The notes beneath the pieces were generated by a model that was not told the origin of the DNA, searched no databases, and saw only the letters and a list, made by a program, of their open reading frames with translations. Source: Auanema rhodensis (taxonomy: Eukaryota > Nematoda > Chromadorea > Rhabditida > Rhabditidae). Taken from it: a stretch of 64,000 nt of DNA. The position numbers and the translations under genes were made by a program. The stretch is from assembly GCA_964057225.1 (NCBI GenBank), contig OZ059899.1:1302001-1366000 (forward strand). The letters are read 5' to 3'. Positions 53,469-64,000 of this stretch are shown in pieces; positions within the stretch are counted from its first letter, which is position 1, and every line of letters begins with the position of its first letter.

Positions 53469-56400
53469 ACTTATATCAGTTGATATCTCGGTGCATTTTT
53501 AAGCTAGCGCAAATCTGATAACACAGATCGACGCAGCTTAAAAATCCGCAGCGAATGCACTATACTACATTGAGAAACGCTTAATACAAAAATTAGTTAT
53601 GATCGTTTGAAAAATGATGCATTAGTGTATGTTGAGTTTCCATGTACACTCAACATTGCTTCCAAAAACATTTTGACAAAAATTTTTTCGAAAAATTTCA
53701 AAAGAATTTAGCAAAAAGTAGATGTTTTTAGATTCCATTTTTCAAGGCAAAGACGATGGACAATGTTATTCAACGAAAAAATTATTTCTTCATTGTGAAA
53801 ATCGAGGATATAAGTGTGAACTTATATCAGTTGATATCTCGGTGCATTTTTAAGTTAGCGCAAATCTGATAACACAGATCGACGCAGCTTAAAAATCCGC
53901 ATCGAATGCACTATACTACATTGAGAAACGCTTGATACAAAAATTAGTTATGATCGTTTGAAAAATGATGCATTAGTGTATGTTGAGTTTCCATGTACAC
54001 TCAACATTGCTTCCAAAAACATTTTGACAAAAATTTTTTCGAAAAATTTCAAAATAATTTAGCAAAAAGTAGATGTTTTTAGATTCCATTTTTCAAGGCA
54101 AAGACGATGGACAATGTTATTCAACGAAAAAATTAATTCTTCAGGGTGAAAATCGAGGATATAAGTGTGAACTTATATCAGTTGATATCTCGGTGCATTT
54201 TTAAGCTAGCGCAAATCTGATAACACAGATCGACGCAGCTTAAAAATCCGCAGCGAATGCACTATACTACATTGAGAAACGCTTAATACAAAAATTAGTT
54301 ATGATCGTTTGAAAAATGATGCATTAGTGTATGTTGAGTTTCCATGTACACTCAACATTGCTTCCAAAAACATTTTGACAAAAATTTTTTCGAAAAATTT
54401 CAAAAGAATTTAGCAAAAAGTAGATGTTTTTAGATTCCATTTTTCAAGGCAAAGACGATGGACAATGTTATTCAACGAAAAAATTATTTCTTCATTGTGA
54501 AAATCGAGGATATAAGTGTGAACTTATATCAGTTGATATCTCGGTGCATTTTTAAGCTAGCGCAAATCTGATAACACAGATCAACGCAGCTTAAAAATCC
54601 GCAGCGAATGCACTATACTACATTGAGAAACGCTTAATACAAAAATTAGTTATGATCGTTTGAAAAATGATGCATTAGTGTATGTTGAGTTTCCATGTAC
54701 ACTCAACATTGCTTCCAAAAACATTTTGACAAAAATTTTTTCGAAAAATTTCAAAAGAATTTAGCAAAAAGTAGATGTTTTTAGATTCCATTTTTCAAGG
54801 CAAAGACGATGGACAATGTTATTCAACGAAAAAATTATTTCTTCATTGTGAAAATCGAGGATATAAGTGTGAACTTATATCAGTTGATATCTCGGTGCAT
54901 TTTTAAGTTAGCGCAAATCTGATAACACAGATCGACGCAGCTTAAAAATCCGCATCGAATGCACTATACTACATTGAGAAACGCTTGATACAAAAATTAG
55001 TTATGATCGTTTGAAAAATGATGCATTAGTGTATGTTGAGTTTCCATGTACACTCAACATTGCTTCCAAAAACATTTTGACAAAAATTTTTTCGAAAAAT
55101 TTCAAGATAATTTAGCAAAAAGTAGATGTTTTTAGATTCCATTTTTCAAGGCAAAGACGATGGACAATGTTATTCAACGAAAAAATTAATTCTTCAGGGT
55201 GAAAATCGAGGATATAAGTGTGAACTTATATCAGTTGATATCTCGGTGCATTTTTAAGCTAGCGCAAATCTGATAACACAGATCGACGCAGCTTAAAAAT
55301 CCGCAGCGAATGCACTATACTACATTGAGAAACGCTTAATACAAAAATTAGTTATGATCGTTTGAAAAATGATGCATTAGTGTATGTTGAGTTTCCATGT
55401 ACACTCAACATTGCTTCCAAAAACATTTTGACAAAAATTTTTTCGAAAAATTTCAAAAGAATTTAGCAAAAAGTAGATGTTTTTAGATTCCATTTTTCAA
55501 GGCAAAGACGATGGACAATGTTATTCAACGAAAAAATTATTTCTTCATTGTGAAAATCGAGGATATAAGTGTGAACTTATATCAGTTGATATCTCGGTGC
55601 ATTTTTAAGTTAGCGCAAATCTGATAACACAGATCGACGCAGCTTAAAAATCCGCATCGAATGCACTATACTACATTGAGAAACGCTTGATACAAAAATT
55701 AGTTATGATCGTTTGAAAAATGATGCATTAGTGTATGTTGAGTTTCCATGTACACTCAACATTGCTTCCAAAAACATTTTGACAAAAATTTTTTCAAAAA
55801 ATTTCAAAATAATTTAGCAAAAAGTAGATGTTTTTAGATTCCATTTTTCAAGGCAAAGACGATGGACAATGTTATTCAACGAAAAAATTATTTCTTCAGG
55901 GTGAAAATCGAGGATATAAGTGTGAACTTATATCAGTTGATATCTCGGTGCATTTTTAAGCTAGCGCAAATCTGATAACACAGATCGACGCAGCTTAAAA
56001 ATCCGCAGCGAATGCACTATACTACATTGAGAAACGCTTAATACAAAAATTAGTTATGATCGTTTGAAAAATGATGCATTAGTGTATGTTGAGTTTCCAT
56101 GTACACTCAACATTGCTTCCAAAAACATTTTGACAAAAATTTTTTCGAAAAATTTCAAAAGAATTTAGCAAAAAGTAGATGTTTTTAGATTCCATTTTTC
56201 AAGGCAAAGACGATGGACAATGTTATTCAACGAAAAAATTATTTCTTCATTGTGAAAATCGAGGATATAAGTGTGAACTTATATCAGTTGATATCTCGGT
56301 GCATTTTTAAGTTAGCGCAAATCTGATAACACAGATCGACGCAGCATAAAAATCCGCATCGAATGCACTATACTACATTGAGAAACGCTTGATACAAAAA

Positions 56401-59400
56401 TTAGTTATGATCGTTTGAAAAATGATGCATTAGTGTATGTTGAGTTTCCATGTACACTCAACATTGCTTCCAAAAACATTTTGACAAAAATTTTTTCGAA
56501 AAATTTCAAAATAATTTAGCGAAAAGTAGATGTTTTTAAATTCCATTTTTCAAGGCAAAGACGATGGACAATGTTATTCAACGAAAAAATTAATTCTTCA
56601 GGGTGAAAATCGAGGATATAAGTGTGAACTTATATCAGTTGATATCTCGGTGCATTTTTAAGCTAGCGCAAATCTGATAACACAGATCGACGCAGCTTAA
56701 AAATCCGCATCGAATGCACTATACTACATTGAGAAACGCTTAATACAAAAATTAGTTATGATCGTTTGAAAAATGATGCATTAGTGTATGTTGAGTTTCC
56801 ATGTACACTCAACATTGCTTCCAAAAACATTTTGACAAAAATTTTTTCGAAAAATTTCAAAAGAATTTAGCAAAAAGTAGATGTTTTTAGATTCCATTTT
56901 TCAAGGCAAAGACGATGGACAATGTTATTCAACGAAAAAATTATTTCTTCATTGTGAAAATCGAGGATATAAGTGTGAACTTATATCAGTTGATATCTCG
57001 GTGCATTTTTAAGTTAGCGCAAATCTGATAACACAGATCGACGCAGCTTAAAAATCCGCATCGAATGCACTATACTACATTGAGAAACGCTTGATACAAA
57101 AATTAGTTATGATCGTTTGAAAAATGATGCATTAGTGTATGTTGAGTTTCCATGTACACTCAACATTGCTTCCAAAAACATTTTGACAAAAATTTTTTCG
57201 AAAAATTTCAAAATAATTTAGCGAAAAGTAGATGTTTTTAGATTCCATTTTTCAAGGCAAAGACGATGGACAATGTTATTCAACGAAAAAATTAATTCTT
57301 CAGGGTGAAAATCGAGGATATAAGTGTGAACTTATATCAGTTGATATCTCGGTGCATTTTTAAGCTAGCGCAAATCTGATAACACAGATCGACGCAGCTT
57401 AAAAATCCGCAGCGAATGCACTATACTACATTGAGAAACGCTTAATACAAAAATTAGTTATGATCGTTTGAAAAATGATGCATTAGTGTATGTTGAGTTT
57501 CCATGTACACTCAACATTGCTTCCAAAAACATTTTGACAAAAATTTTTTCGAAAAATTTCAAAATAATTTAGCAAAAAGTAGATGTTTTTAGATTCCATT
57601 TTTCAAGGCAAAGACGATGGACAATGTTATTCAACGAAAAAATTATTTCTTCAGGGTGAAAATCGAGGATATAAGTGTGAACTTATATCAGTTGATATCT
57701 CGGTGCATTTTTAAGCTAGCGCAAATCTGATAACACAGATCGACGCAGCTTAAAAATCTGCAGCGAATGCACTATACTACATTGAGAAACGCTTAATACA
57801 AAAATTAGTTATGATCGTTTGAAAAATGATGCATTAGTGTATGTTGAGTTTCCATGTACACTCAACATTGCTTCCAAAAACATTTTGACAAAAATTTTTT
57901 CGAAAAATTTCAAAAGAATTTAGCAAAAAGTAGATGTTTTTAGATTCCATTTTTCAAGGCAAAGACGATGGACAATGTTATTCAACGAAAAAATTATTTC
58001 TTCATTGTGAAAATCGAGGATATAAGTGTGAACTTATATCAGTTGATATCTCGGTGCATTTTTAAGTTAGCGCAAATCTGATAACACAGATCGACGCAGC
58101 ATAAAAATCCGCATCGAATGCACTATACTACATTGAGAAACGCTTGATACAAAAATTAGTTATGATCGTTTGAAAAATGATGCATTAGTGTATGTTGAGT
58201 TTCCATGTACACTCAACATTGCTTCCAAAAACATTTTGACAAAAATTTTTTCGAAAAATTTCAAAATAATTTAGCGAAAAGTAGATGTTTTTAAATTCCA
58301 TTTTTCAAGGCAAAGACGATGGACAATGTTATTCAACGAAAAAATTAATTCTTCAGGGTGAAAATCGAGGATATAAGTGTGAACTTATATCAGTTGATAT
58401 CTCGGTGCATTTTTAAGCTAGCGCAAATCTGATAACACAGATCGACGCAGCTTAAAAATCCGCATCGAATGCACTATACTACATTGAGAAACGCTTAATA
58501 CAAAAATTAGTTATGATCGTTTGAAAAATGATGCATTAGTGTATGTTGAGTTTCCATGTACACTCAACATTGCTTCCAAAAACATTTTGACAAAAATTTT
58601 TTCGAAAAATTTCAAAAGAATTTAGCAAAAAGTAGATGTTTTTAGATTCCATTTTTCAAGGCAAAGACGATGGACAATGTTATTCAACGAAAAAATTATT
58701 TCTTCATTGTGAAAATCGAGGATATAAGTGTGAACTTATATCAGTTGATATCTCGGTGCATTTTTAAGTTAGCGCAAATCTGATAACACAGATCGACGCA
58801 GCTTAAAAATCCGCATCGAATGCACTATACTACATTGAGAAACGCTTGATACAAAAATTAGTTATGATCGTTTGAAAAATGATGCATTAGTGTATGTTGA
58901 GTTTCCATGTACACTCAACATTGCTTCCAAAAACATTTTGACAAAAATTTTTTCGAAAAATTTCAAAAGAATTTAGCAAAAAGTAGATGTTTTTAGATTC
59001 CATTTTTCAAGGCAAAGACGATGGACAATGTTATTCAACGAAAAAATTATTTCTTCATTGTGAAAATCGAGGATATAAGTGTGAACTTATATCAGTTGAT
59101 ATCTCGGTGCATTTTTAAGTTAGCGCAAATCTGATAACACAGATCGACGCAGCTTAAAAATCCGCATCGAATGCACTATACTACATTGAGAAACGCTTGA
59201 TACAAAAATTAGTTATGATCGTTTGAAAAATGATGCATTAGTGTATGTTGAGTTTCCATGTACACTCAACATTGCTTCCAAAAACATTTTGACAAAAATT
59301 TTTTCGAAAAATTTCAGAATAATTTAGCAAAAAGTAGATGTTTTTAGATTCCATTTTTCAAGGCAAAGACGATGGACAATGTTATTCAACGAAAAAATTA

Positions 59401-61892
59401 ATTCTTCAGGGTGAAAATCGAGGATATAAGTGTGAACTTATATCAGTTGATATCTCGGTGCATTTTTAAGCTAGCGCAAATCTGATAACACAGATCGACG
59501 CAGCTTAAAAATCCGCAGCGAATGCACTATACTACATTGAGAAACGCTTAATACAAAAATTAGTTATGATCGTTTGAAAAATGATGCATTAGTGTATGTT
59601 GAGTTTCCATGTACACTCAACATTGCTTCCAAAAACATTTTGACAAAAATTTTTTCGAAAAATTTCAAAATAATTTAGCAAAAAGTAGATGTTTTTAGAT
59701 TCCATTTTTCAAGGCAAAGACGATGGACAATGTTATTCAACGAAAAAATTAATTCTTCAGGGTGAAAATCGAGGATATAAGTGTGAACTTATATCAGTTG
59801 ATATCTCGGTGCATTTTTAAGCTAGCGCAAATCTGATAACACAGATCGACGCAGCTTAATAATCCGCATCGAATGCACTATACTACATTGAGAAACGCTT
59901 AATACAAAAATTAGTTATGATCGTTTGAAAAATGATGCATTAGTGTATGTTGAGTTTCCATGTACACTCAACATTGCTTCCAAAAACATTTTGACAAAAA
60001 TTTTTTCGAAAAATTTCAAAATAATTTAGCGAAAAGTAGATGTTTTTAGATTCTATTTTTCAAGGCAAAGACGATGGACAATGTTATTCAACGAAAAAAT
60101 TAATTCTTCAGGGTGAAAATCGAGGATATAAGTGTGAACTTATATCAGTTGATATCTCGGTGCATTTTTAAGCTAGCGCAAATCTGATAACACAGATCGA
60201 CGCAGCTTAATAATCCGCATCGAATGCACTATACTACATTGAGAAACGCTTAATACAAAAATTAGTTATGATCGTTTGAAAAATGATGCATTAGTGTATG
60301 TTGAGTTTCCATGTACACTCAACATTGCTTCCAAAAACATTTTGACAAAAATTTTTTCGAAAAATTTCAAAATAATTTAGCGAAAAGTAGATGTTTTTAG
60401 ATTCCTTTTTTCAAGGCAAAGACGATGGACAATGTTATTCAACGAAAAAATTAATTCTTCAGGGTAAAAATCGAGGATATAAGTGTAAACTTATATCAGT
60501 TGATATCTCGGTGCATTTTTAAGCTAGCGCAAATCTGATAACACAGATCGACGCAGCTTAAAAATCCGCATCGAATGCACTATACTACATTGAGAAACGC
60601 TTAATACAAAAATTAGTTATGATCGTTTGAAAAATGATGCATTAGTGTATGTTGAGTTTCCATGTACACTCAACATTGCTTCCAAAAACATTTTGACAAA
60701 ACTTTTTTCGAAAAATTTCAAAATAATTTAGCAAAAAGTAGCTGTTTTTAGATTCCATTTTTCAAGGCAAAGACGATGGACAATGTTATTCAACGAAAAA
60801 ATTAATTCTTCAGGGAGAAAATCGAGGATATAAGTGTGAACTTATATCAGTTGATATCTCGGTGCATTTTTAAGCTAGCGCAAATCTGATAACACAGATC
60901 GACGCAGCTTAAAAATCCGCATCGAATGCACTATACTACATTGAGAAACGCTTAATACAAAAATTAGTTATGATCGTTTGAAAAATGATGCATTAGTGTA
61001 TGTTGAGTTTCCATGTACACTCAACATTGCTTCCAAAAACATTTTGACAAAAATTTTTTCGAAAAATTTCAAAAGAATTTAGCAAAAAGTAGATGTTTTT
61101 AGATTCCATTTTTCAAGGCAAAGACGATGGACAATGTTATTCAACGAAAAAATTATTTCTTCATTGTGAAAATCGAGGATATAAGTGTGAACTTATATCA
61201 GTTGATATCTCGGTGCATTTTTAAGTTAGCGCAAATCTGATAACACAGATCGACGCAGCTTAAAAATCCGCATCGAATGCACTATACTACATTGAGAAAC
61301 GCTTGATACAAAAATTAGTTATGATCGTTTGAAAAATGATGCATTAGTGTATGTTGAGTTTCCATGTACACTCAACATTGCTTCCAAAAACATTTTGACA
61401 AAAATTTTTTCGAAAAATTTCAAAATAATTTAGCAAAAAGTAGATGTTTTTAGATTCCATTTTTCAAGGCAAAGACGATGGACAATGTTATTCAACGAAA
61501 AAATTAATTCTTCAGGGTGAAAATCGAGGATATAAGTGTGAACTTATATCAGTTGATATCTCGGTGCATTTTTAAGCTAGCGCAAATCTGATAACACAGA
61601 TCGACGCAGCTTAAAAATCCGCAGCGAATGCACTATACTACATTGAGAAACGCTTAATACAAAAATTAGTTATGATCGTTTGAAAAATGATGCATTAGTG
61701 TATGTTGAGTTTCCATGTACACTCAACATTGCTTCCAAAAACATTTTGACAAAAATTTTTTCGAAAAATTTCAAAATAATTTAGCAAAAAGTAGATGTTT
61801 TTAGATTCCATTTTTCAAGGCAAAGACGATGGACAATGTTATTCAACGAAAAAATTAATTCTTCAGGGTGAAAATCGAGGATATAAGTGTGA

Positions 61893-62242
61893 ACTTATAT
61901 CAGTTGATATCTCGGTGCATTTTTAAGCTAGCGCAAATCTGATAACACAGATCGACGCAGCTTAAAAATCCGCAGCGAATGCACTATACTACATTGAGAA
62001 ACGCTTAATACAAAAATTAGTTATGATCGTTTGAAAAATGATGCATTAGTGTATGTTGAGTTTCCATGTACACTCAACATTGCTTCCAAAAACATTTTGA
62101 CAAAAATTTTTTCGAAAAATTTCAAAAGAATTTAGCAAAAAGTAGATGTTTTTAGATTCCATTTTTAAGGAAAAGACGATGGACAATGTTATTCAACGAA
62201 AAAATTATTTCTTCAGGGTGAAAATCGAGGATATAAGTGTGA
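61893..62242 (+). repeat. Monomer U177 with 1-bp deletion (350 bp)
   Basis: It reads 'ccatttttaaggaaaag' where other monomers read 'ccatttttcaaggcaaag', so one C is lost and one C has become A (about 62161-62175). U180 carries the same C deletion without the second change. Confidence 0.9.
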
Positions 62243-62944
62243 ACTTATATCAGTTGATATCTCGGTGCATTTTTAAGTTAGCGCAAATCTGATAACACAG
62301 ATCGACGCAGCTTAAAAATCCGCATCGTATGCACTATACTACATTGAGAAACGCTTGATACAAAAATTAGTTATGATCGTTTGAAAAATGATGCATTAGT
62401 GTATGTTGAGTTTCCATGTACACTCAACATTGCTTCCAAAAACATTTTGACAAAAATTTTTTCGAAAAATTTCAAAATAATTTAGCGAAAAGTAGGTGTT
62501 TCTAGATTCCATTTTTCAAGGCAAAGACGATGGACAATGTTATTCAACGAAAAAATTAATTCTTCAGGGTGAAAATCGAGGATATAAGTGTGAACTTATA
62601 TCAGTTGATATCTCGGTGCATTTTTAAGCTAGCGCAAATCTGATAACACAGATCGACGCAGCTTAAAAATCCGCAGCGAATGCACTATACTACATTGAGA
62701 AACGCTTAATACAAAAATTAGTTATGATCGTTTGAAAAATGATGCATTAGTGTATGTTGAGTTTCCATGTACACTCAACATTGCTTCCAAAAACATTTTG
62801 ACAAAAATTTTTTCGAAAAATTTCAAAAGAATTTAGCAAAAAGTAGATGTTTTTAGATTCCATTTTTCAAGGCAAAGACGATGGACAATGTTATTCAACG
62901 AAAAAATTATTTCTTCATTGTGAAAATCGAGGATATAAGTGTGA

Positions 62945-63294
62945 ACTTATATCAGTTGATATCTCGGTGCATTTTTAAGCTAGCGCAAATCTGATAACAC
63001 AGATCGACGCAGCTTAAAAATCCGCAGCGAATGCACTATACTACATTGAGAAACGCTTAATACAAAAATTAGTTATGATCGTTTGAAAAATGATGCATTA
63101 GTGTATGTTGAGTTTCCATGTACACTCAACATTGCTTCCAAAAACATTTTGACAAAAATTTTTTCGAAAAATTTCAAAAGAATTTAGCAAAAAGTAGATG
63201 TTTTTAGATTCCATTTTTAAGGCAAAGACGATGGACAATGTTATTCAACGAAAAAATTATTTCTTCAGGGTGAAAATCGAGGATATAAGTGTGA
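62945..63294 (+). repeat. Monomer U180 with 1-bp deletion (350 bp)
   Basis: It reads 'ccatttttaaggcaaag' near 63211-63228, lacking the C before 'aagg'. The same deletion is present in U177, three monomers upstream, and the monomer after each (U178, U181) shares 'gtttctag'. The pair was therefore probably duplicated as a unit. Confidence 0.9.
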
Positions 63295-63996
63295 ACTTAT
63301 ATCAGTTGATATCTCGGTGCATTTTTAAGTTAGCGCAAATCTGATAACACAGATCGACGCAGCTTAAAAATCCGCATCGAATGCACTATACTACATTGAG
63401 AAACGCTTGATACAAAAATTAGTTATGATCGTTTGAAAAATGATGCATTAGTGTATGTTGAGTTTCCATGTACACTCAACATTGCTTCCAAAAACATTTT
63501 GACAAAAATTTTTTCGAAAAATTTCAAAATAATTTAGCGAAAAGTAGATGTTTCTAGATTCCATTTTTCAAGGCAAAGACGATGGACAATGTTATTCAAC
63601 GAAAAAATTAATTCTTCAGGGTGAAAATCGAGGATATAAGTGTGAACTTATATCAGTTGATATCTCGGTGCATTTTTAAGTTAGCGCAAATCTGATAACA
63701 CAGATCGACGCAGCTTAAAAATCCGCATCGAATGCACTATACTACATTGAGAAACGCTTAATACAAAAATTAGTTATGATCGTTTGAAAAATGATGCATT
63801 AGTGTATGTTGAGTTTCCATGTACACTCAACATTGCTTCCAAAAACATTTTGACAAAAATTTTTTCGAAAAATTTCGAAAGAATTTAGCAAAAAGTAGAT
63901 GTTTTTAGATTCCATTTTTCAAGGCAAAGACGATGGACAATGTTATTCAACGAAAAAATTATTTCTTCATTGTGAAAATCGAGGATATAAGTGTGA

Positions 63997-64000
63997 ACTT
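63997..64000 (+). repeat. Start of monomer U183, cut by window end
   Basis: Only 'actt' is visible. The array runs off the window here, and the first base of the window is likewise already in the array, so neither edge of the satellite is seen. Confidence 0.8.

Larger units (their letters stand above)
53469..63996 (+). repeat. Sub-domain 10 (U153-U182): 'cattgtg'-rich mosaic
   Basis: Thirty monomers, many of them pairing a 'cgcagcg / cttaat / caaaagaa / cattgtg' type with a 'gttagc / cttgat / cagggtg' type. Local duplications are visible. U161/U162 and U166/U167 share 'gcagcataaaa' and 'gtttttaaattcc', five monomers apart. U177/U178 and U180/U181 share a 1-bp deletion and 'gtttctag', three monomers apart. 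U171 and U172 are neighbours sharing 'cttaataatcc'. The marker 'cagatcaacgc' of U111 and U150 appears again in U156. Confidence 0.8.
1..64000 (+). repeat. 351-bp satellite DNA array, 182 monomers, head to tail
   Basis: The same 351-bp unit repeats from the first to the last base; successive 'acttatatca' starts fall at 1, 352, 703, 1054 and so on. Exceptions in length are one 347-bp, one 410-bp, one 412-bp and two 350-bp monomers, and these sum exactly to 63,996 bases for 182 monomers. Every copy has the same orientation and no foreign sequence interrupts them. Monomers differ mainly by point substitutions at recurrent diagnostic sites; for example U1 and U2 differ at six positions. Arrays like this are known from eukaryotic centromeric and pericentromeric heterochromatin. 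That this array is centromeric, and its host, are inferences; I do not recognise the satellite family by name. There is no gene anywhere in the window. Confidence 0.98.

Noticed and set aside
1-64000. CRISPR array
   Set aside because: The repeat unit is 351 bp with no alternation of short conserved repeats and unique spacers; the entire unit is conserved.
1-64000. Tandem gene or rRNA/tRNA/5S or histone cluster
   Set aside because: No long open frame exists on either strand, and I see no tRNA-like cloverleaf, 5S-type internal promoter or rRNA core motif in the monomer, which is about 31% G+C.
1-64000. Transposable element or long terminal repeats as origin of the unit
   Set aside because: No terminal repeats, target-site duplications or transposase/reverse-transcriptase remnants are visible. 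The inverted repeats in the monomer are short and internal. A transposon-derived origin cannot be excluded without a database search.
1-64000. Assignment to a named insect satellite (for example the roughly 360-bp satellites of flour beetles or the 359-bp satellite of Drosophila)
   Set aside because: Length and base composition are similar, but I recognise no matching sequence. A nucleotide search of the monomer against repeat libraries would decide; a full-length match would support it.
1-64000. Telomeric repeats
   Set aside because: No TTAGG, TTAGGG or similar short tandem repeat was seen on either strand.

Overview
The whole 64,000-base window is one uninterrupted tandem array of a single AT-rich satellite DNA (about 31% G+C in the first monomer). 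The basic repeat is 351 bp. Phased from 'acttatatca' at base 1, there are 182 complete monomers (U1-U182) plus 4 bases of a 183rd, all head to tail in one orientation. I see no protein-coding gene, RNA gene, transposon, CRISPR array or unique-sequence island. An array of this size, monomer length and homogeneity is typical of centromeric or pericentromeric heterochromatin in a eukaryote, most likely an animal such as an insect. The species and the chromosomal position cannot be fixed from the sequence alone.

Monomer coordinates: U1-U55 start at 351(n-1)+1. U55 is 347 bp (4-bp deletion). U56-U89 start at 351(n-1)-3. U89 is 410 bp (30885-31294), U90 is 31295-31645 and U91 is 412 bp (31646-32057). 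U92-U177 start at 32058+351(n-92). U177 and U180 are 350 bp (1-bp deletions). U178-U180 start at 62243+351(n-178), U181 at 63295 and U182 at 63646. All other monomers are exactly 351 bp. Different monomers usually differ at only a handful of diagnostic positions, and these give each monomer a recognisable haplotype.

Reading those haplotypes along the array shows layered higher-order structure. U1-U31 is a mosaic in which a four-monomer module recurs. U32-U46 is a clean five-monomer higher-order repeat (1,755 bp, three copies). U47-U65 contains a ten-monomer-displaced duplication. U66-U76 is largely two alternating monomer types. U77-U88 contains a copy of U30-U34 displaced by 51 monomers. U89-U94 is a two-monomer repeat, two of whose members carry an internal expansion of a segment of about 30 bp. 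U95-U113 and U135-U152 are two copies of one block about 14 kb apart. Between them, U114-U134 has another five-monomer periodicity. U153-U182 is a mosaic dominated by monomers ending in 'cattgtgaaa'. Several monomers are hybrids of two haplotypes and mark likely unequal-crossover or gene-conversion junctions.

Within each monomer there are strong dyad symmetries: a 9-bp inverted repeat around a 10-base spacer in the most conserved stretch, a nested 11-bp inverted repeat, a 9-bp inverted repeat across the arbitrary monomer junction, and a TTTTTCGAAAAA palindrome in a region of A and T runs. These are the best candidates for functional sites such as protein binding, DNA bending or cruciform formation, but no function can be shown from sequence. 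I found no previously undescribed gene system. What merits a second look is the repeat's evolution and architecture.
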